This document shows, one piece after another, positions 42,401 to 54,400 of a DNA stretch of 64,000 bases. The notes beneath the pieces are model-generated. The model made no database searches and was not told the origin of the DNA. It saw nothing but the letters and a program-made list of their open reading frames with translations. The stretch comes from Serripes groenlandicus (lineage: Eukaryota > Mollusca > Bivalvia > Cardiida > Cardiidae). The stretch lies in assembly GCA_031761405.1 (NCBI GenBank), contig JASEVX010000011.1, positions 18,837,008 to 18,901,007 on the forward strand, read 5' to 3'. Position 1 is the first letter of the stretch, and the number at the start of each line of letters is the position of its first letter. The position numbers and the translations under genes are program-made.

Positions 42401-45400
42401 TTCAAAAGTCGACTGCCGAAGATGCGTCTACAAGTGGGAAAATGTGTTCAGACAGAAGCAGCATATCTGGAGAAAGTTACCACCAGTAGTTTATTTACCC
42501 AGAAACTGTTTTTGGTTAATTATATGAGTTAACCTTGTCCCATATACAACTATTATATGGAAGACAAATTTTAAAACACATAAGCAAACATGTGGAAAAT
42601 CTCTATGCATGAAAGTATAATTATTTAATAAAAATAAAATCATTCTTGAAAAATTAAATTAATGTTGAAAAGGGGATAAAGCACATTTGAATTTGTCTTT
42701 ATATTTGCTTGTCAGATTTCTTATTTTTTCACCCTTGTTATATTTTCTATGTATATTCAGATTGTTTTCTCCGTCTCAAAGTCGTCAGAGTTTGGGACAG
42801 TCTCAAGACTTTGATGGACCCTTGTTAAGTTCTAGTTTTCTGGATGCAAGATTTGAGATGGAACAGGCAGTGAAAACAGAAAGTCGCAGGGTTTGTATAT
42901 TTATCCCATAACATGATAAAGGTAACTTCGAATGGCTTATGCGACAGACCGTTTCTAACAATTGTGAGAAAATAGGTATTGCTCAAAACAAGCGAGTTTT
43001 CCTTTCCAACAATTTTTCTAAGTCTAAATTAAAGTTGTACTTTCAATTATTCAGATGTTCTCATTAAGTCCTCACAAAAGAATTCTGTAGCAGACAACTT
43101 TAAAAACGTTAACCCTTTCCCTCATATAGACGCTTTCTTACGCCTCTGCTGCAGACAACTTCAAAAACGTTAAAGAAACATAAGGAAAATATCTCTAAAG
43201 TAAAATGTATATTTATTGGATACAGTTGACAACATTGTGGCAAAAGTCCTTTGCATCAGAAAGCGTCTGTATGTGTGAACGGTGTAAGGAGATAAATATT
43301 AACTATTTATCTGATTTATCTACTCTGAAAGAGAATTTTACTGCAGAGGCTGTTTCAGAAAATCTGTTAAATAGATGTCTTCTTTGAAAATACTGTTACC
43401 GCTTTGGCATTACTAGTTTTGTGTGCTTTGAAAGAATTTACATGGGGAAAAAAATTTGATTCTGTAGAAATTGTAGCTAAATCTGATCCAGTTTTTTATG
43501 TTTCAAGGGAAATGGAGAAATTATTTATTTCTAGCAATTTATCTTTTTCCCAAAAAGCTTGATTCAATGGGAATAAAAGACATCAATATGAGGAAAAAAG
43601 TTATTATGATCACTTCAGACTTTAAAAGTGAAATAACTGATGATAAAAAAAAGCATAAGAAATGCGGACCTCTGTCAGTAATCTATTCATTTTTGCTTTT
43701 TAAGGCCTCTTACACATATGATTGTTTAATCCACAGGAGATAGTAGTAACAGCCGTCACCAGGCTTCGTCATTGGCCACTCAGTAACTTATTTGACCAAT
43801 GGAAGGACTACACTGCTAGGCAGCTGGAATTTAAGCAACTAACCACACAGATGAAATCAGTTCAGGAGAAGCTTGAATTGTCGGTGTTTTTCAAAGGCTG
43901 GGTTACCCACTATAGAAATACACAGTTGGCCAAACAGCACTATGTAAGTAGAAAATAATAAAATTAGATTTAAACATTATGTAAGTAGAAATTATGATTA
44001 AACATTACATAAATAGAATTTGAAAAAGTAAAATTAAACATTATATTTACAGAGATGGTAAAATTATGATAACGTATTACGTAAATAAAATTTTGATTAA
44101 AACCTGCTTAAGTAGATATTATTATGAGAGAGAAGAGTTTTCAACATCTGCAATAGAAGTTTTTAGTGTCCACTGCCCAATTTTTATCCCTTTCCCTCAT
44201 ACGACTATTCTGCAGCAGACGACTTTGTACATATTTTGTCAAAAAATAGAAAATATCTATTATTGAATGGATAACCTAAAAGTGGAAAACATTGTGGCTA
44301 AAGGAGAAATTGCTCGTTCGGAGCAATTTCTTTTTTTTCACTATGTTTTCAATAAGCAGATGAATCTTAACCCTTATCAACATACAAAAAATCTGCAGTA
44401 GACGACTTTGAAAACATCTGAGCAAGTGATGGAAACCCTCTAAAATGTAAAGTGTTATTACTGAAAAGAGTTGAAAACACTGGCAAAAGGAGGAATTGCC
44501 CATTATGAGAAATTTTACCTTTTGTCACAATGTTTTCAAAAGACGTGTGCTGCAGAGGCGTCAGGAAGCGTCTACAAGTGGGAAAGTGTTAAAGTCAGAG
44601 GCATTTTGCAGACAACACATGTGTACCATTGAACACTTGTGTAGAAGTTGAGCTAAGATGTTTTCAAAAGCAGATGACTCTTAACCCTTTACCACGTACA
44701 CCAAATCTGCAGCAGACGACTTTCACATATCTAGTCGAAATTATGAAACTTTATTTATAAGGGATAGTTAAATTATTGGAAAGTGTTGAAAACATTGTGG
44801 CAAAAAGAGAAATAGATCATCATGAGCAATTTCTTCTTTTGCCACAACGTTTTCAAAAGTTTTCTGCTGGAGAGGCGCCAGAAAGTGTCTGTAAATTGGA
44901 AATACATATTGTGTAAACTGTTTAATTATTACAGGAACAAGTGATTCAACACAAGGGACTGTTAAGCCTGATACTATATAGAAACTCCAGGAAACACAAA
45001 ACACATTTAAAGACCGTGGCTAATCAGCATTACGCCAGAACCGTTTTTACAACACTGTTTCCTGTATGGTTGCAGAAGGTAATTATTCTGTCTGTTGTTG
45101 ATTTAAAATCTATTTGTGTCACACAAACTGGGTCTAATTTATTAACCTTTCCCTTATACAGACACATTGTGGCAAAAGAAGAAATTGCTCATAATGAGCA
45201 ATTTCTCCATTTTCCACAATGCTTTCTATGATATTCATCCTCCACTGAAGGAACACCTTTTTGTGTCACCTGCATAGCATGGTAGGCACTTAGGGATTAC
45301 TTTTTTTTTTGTCCGGCATCTGTCTGTCTGTTTTCAAATAACTTTTTTTCTACTCAAAGGATTTCATTGAAACTTCTGACAAATGTTTATATCAATGTGT

Positions 45401-48400
45401 GTGATATGTTCACAAAAGGGGGATAATCCAAATATTTTTTATATCAGAGTTATTGCCCCTTTTCTGTCAAAAATTAAAATGTTCTTACAAGGCCCCGGCA
45501 GGTGACACACGTGCTCCAGGGAGCACTCCATTCTAGTTCATTATTGGTTCCGCATTGTAACAAAGACTTGAGCATAAGACTGGAAACCAATCTAGTAGTG
45601 TCAAATGATATTTAAATAATGGTATTTTGACACTCCCAGAGAGGACTTCATGTAATTATTTGTATTATTATGTAGACACAAGAAAAACAGCACACGGAGA
45701 ATATTCTACATCTGTGGACCAACATAACGGCAGAGGAGCAACAGCTTATTCCCAGGGAGAGATCATTCAAGTACAAACAAAACAGAAAACTGCTGCTGAC
45801 CTGTTTCATGACCTGGCAGACACAATTCAGAAAGATTGACAAATTAAAGAGAGTGTATCACAAAATCTTACTTGAAAGGTATGTTATGTATATGAGTCAC
45901 CTACCTTGATTGTGTGGTACGGAACAAAGAGGTCGCTTCTCCATCTTCTGTCTTTCCGTAACACTTTTACTTACTGATGTTTGAGCTGGGATTCAAACTC
46001 TCTATCCCTTGATTGACAGCCTGTGTTGCTACTGACTCAGCTACCAGGGCTCGGCTCTGATATTGGAGCCTATCTATTTGAAAAGAATCACATTGCCATT
46101 TCTTAACAGTTACAGTTCAGATCAGCCTATACATCTGCTCAGGGGATGGAAGATTTTACTAAATTTTGAGACATTTGCCTTAATGCAAACATCTATGTCT
46201 AGGTTGATTTAATGCTCTTTAAGCCTTTCCCGTCTTAAGATTTATCTTGAAACATCTGCTGAAGATGAATTTTGAAAACATGGCAAACGTAGAAACAGCT
46301 TATCATGAGTAAATTGCTCCTTTTGCTATGATCTTTTTAACTTCATAAAATTATTAGACTTACATTCATACATATTTTCCATATTTTAGCCAAGATGATT
46401 TCAAAGTCGTCTGCTGCAGATTTGCTGTATGTACCGTACAAAATTCAATTTGGACAAGCTTAAAAATATCATTATTACAATGCTAAATGTTGTTGCCCTT
46501 TCCCATATACAATGCTTTCTTGTGTCTCTGCAGCAGAGAACTTTTGAAAAAACAAAACATTATTGCAAAAGAAAAAATTGCAGCAATTTCTCCTTTTTGC
46601 CACAATATTTAACCCTTTCCGACATACAACAAATCTGCAGCAGACGACTTTGAAAACAAAGTGACAAAAACCTGAAAAATCTCCATAAAAGTTAGCTTAA
46701 TTGTTAAATAAAGTTGAAAATAACCTTTGGCCACAATGTTTTCAAAAGTCGTCTGCTGCTATTGCATCAAAATGGTCTGCCGGTTAGAAAGGGTTAAAAA
46801 GGGTTTGGATATTTTTGTCAAGTCCTTTTCAAAGTCTTCTGCTGCATATTTGTTGTATGTCGGAAAGGTTTAAATATTGTAATAACATTAAATATGTATC
46901 TTTTTTCCACAGGTATTTTGGAGCCTGGTCAAAATGGGCCATTCAGAGACACAGAGAAAGAGTGAACTGTCAGGAGTTCAGAAACAAAAGAATTAAAACC
47001 TTGGTAAGTACTGTCAATCTTGTCTTAGGCAGTAACAAATCAAAATATGGCTGCTTTATATTAAAGAAAATGTTGTTTTTTGTTAATCTTTAAGTGGCTG
47101 CTGAACAGAGGTGACCATTAACACAAGTTTGACTGTATGCTTTAATGAACATCAATCAGCTCTCATTTGAATGTTTAGGACTTTATAAATAATTGGTAGT
47201 AATGGTAAATGATAAGTACCCAAGCTATGCTGTGATATATCTTAAATACTGTTGACAACAGCATAAAATTACCGTTCAAACAAAATGTATATAAAATAAG
47301 AATTCAGGAATAATGACATCATTTGTGGTCTATTTTTGTTTAAACTTAATTTGACATATTTTGCAAATACACTGACATGATTTGCAAAAGTAGTGACATA
47401 ATATCAAAAACACTGATATAATTTGCAAATGCAATGCAACAATTTGCAAAAACACTGACATAATTTGCAAATAAACAAACATGGCAAATACAGTGCCACA
47501 ATTTGCATAAACACTGACATGATATGCAAAAGCAGTGCTGTACTTCTAATTCCAATCTACTATGAAAGATTGAAAATCCCGTGGACTGTTTCTGGTACCA
47601 TCACTTGTCAATTTGAGCTGTGCGACCAGTGTGATCTAGCTCTGCACTGTTTGCCAATTAGTCATAGAAGGTTTCAAAAAACTTATGTAAAGCAGTTTCC
47701 ATTTGAATCCTAGGCATGAATATTCATCTCAAATACATTATCCTTAGTAATTCTGGAGTTCGGCTCAAGAAAGCAATTTGTCATTTGAAATGAATAAAAT
47801 TTGGGAAGAATTTACTTTGCTGCAGTTCTGGCTGTTTTACCCCTTTCCCTAATACGACAATTCTGCAGCAGACAACTTTGAACATATTTTGTCAAAACAT
47901 AGAAAATCTCTATAATTGAATGACTAAACCTATGACTAAAAGTGGAAAACATTGTGGCAAAAGGAGAAATTGCTCATTTTGAGCAATTTCTTCTTTTGTC
48001 ACTATGTTTTCAAGAAGCCGTCTGCTGCAGAGGCGTCAGAAAGCGTCTATATGAGGGAAAGGGTTAAACACCCTGAATAGTGAGAGTTCCTATAAAATGG
48101 AATATGCAGAGAAAATAGCTCTTCCTTACGCATGTCGCATTGACTTAGCAAACGTCGGAAAGAAAGTTGGCCAAGCCGGGATTCAAACTCACAACCCCTG
48201 GATTGACAACCCACGTCGTTACCGACTGAGCTACCGGGGCTCGGCTGAAACATTGTTGAAAGTGGCATTAAACACCAAACAATCAATCAATCAATCAAAT
48301 CTTAATCACTGTCTCCCATTTATGTTGTAGGTGTTCAAGCAATGGTGTTTACGACACAAACAGAAGACGGAGGTCGCTAGACGCTACGAAGATACGTGGC

Positions 48401-51400
48401 ATAACTATCAGTGTAGGATCTTCAAGACATGGCTCCAATGGGCACAAGGTAATACCACTGTGTGTAAACCTTGTATTTTAACCCTTTTCCACATACATAC
48501 GCTTTCTGAAGCCTCTTAGGCAGACAACTTTTGGAAAAATTGTGGCAAAAGAAGAAATTGCTCATAATGAGCAATTTCTCCTTTTTATACGCCCATTTTG
48601 AAAAAAAACGGATCGTATTATAGTTTTACCTGTGGCGTAAGGGCGGGCGGGCAGCGTCCAGTATGTTGTCAGCTAAATAACTTTAGAAGCCTTTGTCCAA
48701 TCATCACCAAATTTGGTCAGAATGTGTATTGGCATAATATCTCGGACAAGTTTGAGAACTAGCCATATCACTTTAGTCAATTGAGAGTTATCGCCCTTTA
48801 ATTATAGAAATTACCTAAAATTGACCTTGTCAGCTCAAAAACTTAAGAAGCCTTTGTCCAATCATCACCAAATTTGGTCTGAATGTGTATTGGCATAATA
48901 TCTCGGACAAGTTTGATAACAACAAGCCATATTGCTTTAGTCAATTGAGAGTTATCACCCTTTAATTATAGAAATTACCTAAAATTGGTCTTGTCAGCTC
49001 AATAACAATTATCACAATACTTGGTCTCTACTTGATCTCAAAAAAACAGGACGGGCGTATTTTGTGACATTTGGCGCACTTGTTCCACAATGTTTTCTAT
49101 TCAATACTTGCATTTTCATTTATGGAGGTTTTACCATAATTTTTGCTTAGATGTTTTCAAAATCTCCTTCTGCAGATAAGTTGTATATTGGAAAGGGTAA
49201 TTACATTGTAAACCGCAACATACATGTTTCAGAAAACAAGTATGTTTATACTTATTGTAGTTCACCCTATAGTAGAGCATTTACATTTTGAATTATTGTT
49301 TGGAAAGAATTAAGAATTTTAAGTCCCTTTATGGTAGAACATTTGCGTTTTGAATTGTTTGGAAAGAGTCTGGTTTTATAGCAAATGATTCTCAGAATCT
49401 AGTTTAGTTTTTATGTCCCCAATGTGACAGGGATACACATTGAGATCACTTGTCTGTCTGTCTGTCTGTCTGTCGGTTAGTCATGCTTGAACTTACTGAC
49501 ATATCTCCTGGTGACACATTTATTCCTTCGAACACCTTGTACTAGTATTATAGTTACCAAAGACGCATTAAGTGTTTCTGTTTGGTAATTTCTTTGATTT
49601 AAAAGGTTATATTTCATTCATATTTTCATCTTTAATTCTGATTAGACCAAAGAAAGCACAAACTTCTTGCTTGTCAAGTGATACAGACTAGAAACAAGAA
49701 CCTGGTGACTCAGATGTTCACTGTTTGGAAAGCGTCTACAGAGAGACAGATTGAGATGCAACGCTGGTTCAATGTGAGATTATCTAAAAGGTATGTTAGA
49801 GAATGGAACGGGTGTTGTTGTATGTGTACCTTTGTAGGGGATAGGTTCATATACTTACATCATTTGAGCATGTCCATACTTTGTTTTATTGGGGTTTTAC
49901 ATTTTTTTACAACATTATTTCAGTTATATCACGGCAACAGTTCACTTATTCATGATCCCTGAGTAATCAAACCAGTACTCGGCTAGAAAGTGTGCTCAAC
50001 AATGATCAATCCAGACCTGGGACGCCCAGTTCCAAACCTCCCCACGCTAACCCACTAACCACTAATGCATTTTTTGCATGTTCATGCATTTTTTGCATGT
50101 TCATGCAAAAAGGTACAAGTTGGCATATCTGTACCATGCAGGTTCAGATTACCATGTCCATCTGCTCAGTTTTATCAGAATCTTACAACAAGCTTGTATA
50201 AGTCATATGTGAACTGTGAATATCTTGATCAGACTGTGTGGATGCTGATCTGGATATAAACTGTTCACAAAAGCCAACATGTACCATTTCATTTGTTCAT
50301 GCTGATTTTTTAAAATTTTAGACAATTTTTGTGTCACCCTGCATAGCATGGTAGGCACTTAGGGATTACTTATTTTTTTTGTCTGCTGTCTGTCTGTCAC
50401 ACTTTTTCGTCACAGTTTTAATGAGCATGTGCAGGTGACACACATGCTCCGCGGAGCACTCCATTCAAGTTTCAAAGAGGCTTGCATGATTTTGAAGGTT
50501 GCCAAATTTTAATAATAATCTTTTCAAAAATAAACCTCACTATGTTTTACCCATTGCTTAATATTTATATCATTATTTACCATTTGAAAGGCCTCATTTA
50601 TTGATAAGATTTAAAAAAGTAGTGTGTCAGGTAAAGTGTTGGTGAAATGATGTTGAATTGAAGTTGCATTATTTTGCAAGTATTCAAAGTTGTTGGTATT
50701 TTTTCAGAACTCTTCAAGCCTGGCATGAAGTTGCGGTTTGGCAAAAAGATCTCAGAAACAGAATGCTGCAATGTCGACTTATGTCCTATAAAATACTGGT
50801 TTGTATTGGTTCCTTTATTCACTATTTAAATAATGGTAATATCTCCTTTACTCACAATGCTTTCAAAAACTATCTGCTTCAATCAGCTGTATGAGGGAGA
50901 GAGTTAAACTTTAACTCATTCCCACCTGCAGGCAATCTCTGTTATATTGTTGATGTTTATAGACACAAGGGGAGTAATACCGGTAGATGTTTATTTTTAA
51001 AATAGTTTAGGGAAATTGGTCTGAAGAAGAGTTTTTAAAACTTCTCCTCTTCAGGTACATTTAATTTTAAGAGTGTAAGAATTCAGATTGAATATCTTTT
51101 TTCCCAATAAAGACAACTTTTTAAAACGTATTTTTGAAAATATGGTAGAAAAAGGATAAATTCCTTAAATCAATAGAATGGAGTGCTCCACAGAGCACGT
51201 GTGTCACCTGCACCTGCTCATTGAAAGTGTGACGTACAGACAGACAGATGGACGGACAGACAGATGCCGGCACTATATTTTCAAATGTCGTCTGCTGCAG
51301 AGGCTTCAGAAAGCATCAATAAGTGGAAAAGGGTTAACAGTTGAGAATTTTTTAATTTTACAGGCCAGGCAAGCCTTTCAGCACTGGCATGCCAGTTATT

Positions 51401-54400
51401 GTAGAAGGCTCGATAATCGTAGACTTCATGATCAAATTGTGGAGAAAAGAATTCTCAGAATTGCCAATAAATGGAGGAGAAAGGCTCAGAAAACAAGGGG
51501 AGAGTGGCTGAAACAGAAATTAGAGCAAAGACTGGTAAGTGTGTGCTTTTGAGAACCTTGTGGCACAAGGAGAAATTGCTCCTTATATGGAGCAATTTCT
51601 CCTTTTGCTACAATGATTTCAACATTATTCAATTAATACATTTTTTATACGCCTGTTTTGGGCGGCGTCCAGTATGTTGTCAGCTTAATAACTTTAGAAG
51701 CGTTTGTCCCATCATCACCAAATTTAGTCAGAATGTGTATCGGCATAATATCTTGGTCATGTTTGATAACTAGCCATTTCGCTTACGTCAATCAAGAGTT
51801 ATCGCCCTTTAATTATAGAAATTACCTAAAATTGGTCTTGTCAGCTGAATAACTTTAGAAGCCTTTGTCCAATCATCACCAAATTTGGTCAGAATGTGTA
51901 TTGGCAGAATATCCTGATCAGGTTTGATTACTAACCACGTTATCTTAGTCGCTCCACACTTGTTTCCCTTGAAATGGCCAAAACTATATCAACAGTGTCC
52001 GCTCTCTATATTTGCCTGACGTACAACCAATTACCACTATACTTGGTCTCAAAAAAATAAGTAGGGCGTATTTTGTGACATTTAGCGCTCTTGTTTTGTT
52101 TGCTATAATACGCCATATCATTATAACACCTGTGGGGGAGGGTAGTGTCCACTCTAACCGTTTTCATCCGATCCTCACCAAACTTGAGGAACATGTTTGT
52201 GGATAAAATGTTTTAGTCAAGTTCAAAAACCAGCCTAACAAGACACTTTTGGATTATGGCCCTCGAATTATCCAAGATAAGCCAAATTTTAATTAGCCAT
52301 GTCTGCTGTCTAGGTTGAAAAGTGTCATCCGATCTTTACCAAACTTGGTAAACATGTTTGTGGGCATAATGTCTGCGCCATCTTTGATAAATAGATAATA
52401 TTATGTCCCTGACTTAAGATATGAACTTTATCTGACGAGGTTGGGACAATTATCCTTTCTCACAGCCGAGTTAGATAAAGTTTATGTCGAGAGTCGGGGA
52501 CGTAATATTCTATTTATCTTGCATGTAAAATTAGGTGAATCTACACTCATTCTATCTGGATTTAAGAGATAACATACACAATACACAATAACAAAAGCCC
52601 ATTCATAAATGACGTCATCTAAAATAGAATGACGTAACGCATGTGCATAAATACGTGCCGAATTACATTGTGTACACATGTCATACGGAAGCTAAAGAGT
52701 GCCGAATGAAACAGAAAATCCACAGGAGTCGAAACGTGTCTGTCCGGTTTAGCCTGCGCTGCATGCTAAGGCTAATCCGAGTTGATACTTTTCGCAGTAA
52801 AAAAAAAATGGTTTTCTGATGGAACAGCTCGCTTATATTTCAGAAAAGTAGTTCCAGCAATTACGTCATTTCTAAAAATGAGTATACTGATAAACATAAA
52901 AGTTGATCATACCAGTGTTATATATCCCATAATCTCCTCATTGCAAGATAAAAGGCATTTTTGGATTATATCCCATGAATTATCCATAATTTGTCAAATT
53001 AGCCTTGTTTGCTCGCTTAGTCTTTGTTAACCCTTTCCCTCATATAGATGCTTTATGACGCCTCTGCAGCAGACAGCTTTTTGAAAACATGGCGACAAAA
53101 GAAGAAATTGTTTAAAACGAGCAATTTCTCTTTTTGTCAACCATGTTTTTTAACTCTATTAAATTATTGTTTTTTCATTTTAAGGGATTCTCCCTGTTTT
53201 TGCTTAAATGTTTTAAAAGTCGTCTGCTGTAAACTGTTGTATGTGGGGAGGGTTAACATATAAAAGACACTTATTGGAGTTCAGAAATTTGACTTATGTC
53301 ATTTTATTTCCAGATGCAAAGACATTTAGAGAAGTGGAAGCTTGCCTTCAGCAGGAATCAGGACAGGCTAAATGTATTGGACGAGTACGTGTCAAATAAA
53401 AACTCTGTCATTCTCTCTCAATGTTTGACGACATGGAGAACTGAACTCATGGCTCTTCAAGCAGGAAGAGTGTTTAACATAAAACTGATGGTAACATTCG
53501 TAGAGAACTGGAAACTAACTGCCCAAGGTATTTTAAAATTACTCAAGAAACTTTATCTGATCCTGATATGCATTATGATTTTGTGCTACGAAGTATGAAG
53601 TTAATCAAATTTGACCCTTTCCCACAGACAACAATAAGCAATTTCTCCTTTTGCCGCAATGTTTTCAAAAGCTGTCTGCTGCAGAGGCGTGAGAAAGCAT
53701 CTACAAGTTGGAAAAGGTTAAAAGATTAATTAGTCTCAGATGATTCTTTTGAGTATCCCAACATAGCATTTGGAGTACCATAAATAATTTAACCTTCTTT
53801 TCCCAAATACAACAAATCTGCAGTATAATGTACAACAGTAAACATCTAGGCTTTATTACGGACAATCTCTATAAGTGAGTGTTAATTCCCTTCCTTTGCC
53901 ACAATGTTTTTACGAGTCGTCTGCTGCAGATATTTCAAAATGCTAGCAAATGCTTTTTATTGTGGAATTTATTGAGATTTTTCAGATGTTTGCCGAGATG
54001 TTTTCAAAATACATCTACCTATGGGAAAGGGTTAATGACAGGAAATGCACTCCTTATTTGATGCTCTGATTGCGCCCCTTATGAAGATCTCAGAAAACAG
54101 TTGTTTTGATAAGTTTGATTCACTGATATTTAATTAGTTACAGTTAATTTGTTTATATTGTAACCCTCAGCACGTTTACCATGTTTTCATGTAGAATATA
54201 AGGAAATTCATACTTAGGTTGGACTATTGTTTGATTTCGTGTTCTATTTACCCTTTCCCTCATATAGATGCTTTCTGACGCCTCTGCAGCAGACGGCTTT
54301 TTGAAAACATAGTGACAAAAGAAGAAATTGCACAAAACGTGCAATTTCTCCTTTTGGAAGACAGTGGTGCAGAGGTAGAGCGTCGGCCTCTCGTATCAAA

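Larger units (their letters stand above)
38630..42760. other. Intron 17, repeat-filled
   Basis: Contains two overlapping inverted-repeat structures (39058-40730), HINE D, HINE B2, an intact MITE at 41376 and MITE remnants near 42000-42440. The remainder is AT-rich with no exon-like segment. Confidence 0.6.

Noticed and set aside
52800..53030. 82-codon open frame in intron 26
   Set aside because: Starts in an A-rich tract, has no splice signals that fit the gene frame and shows no Sfi1 motif.
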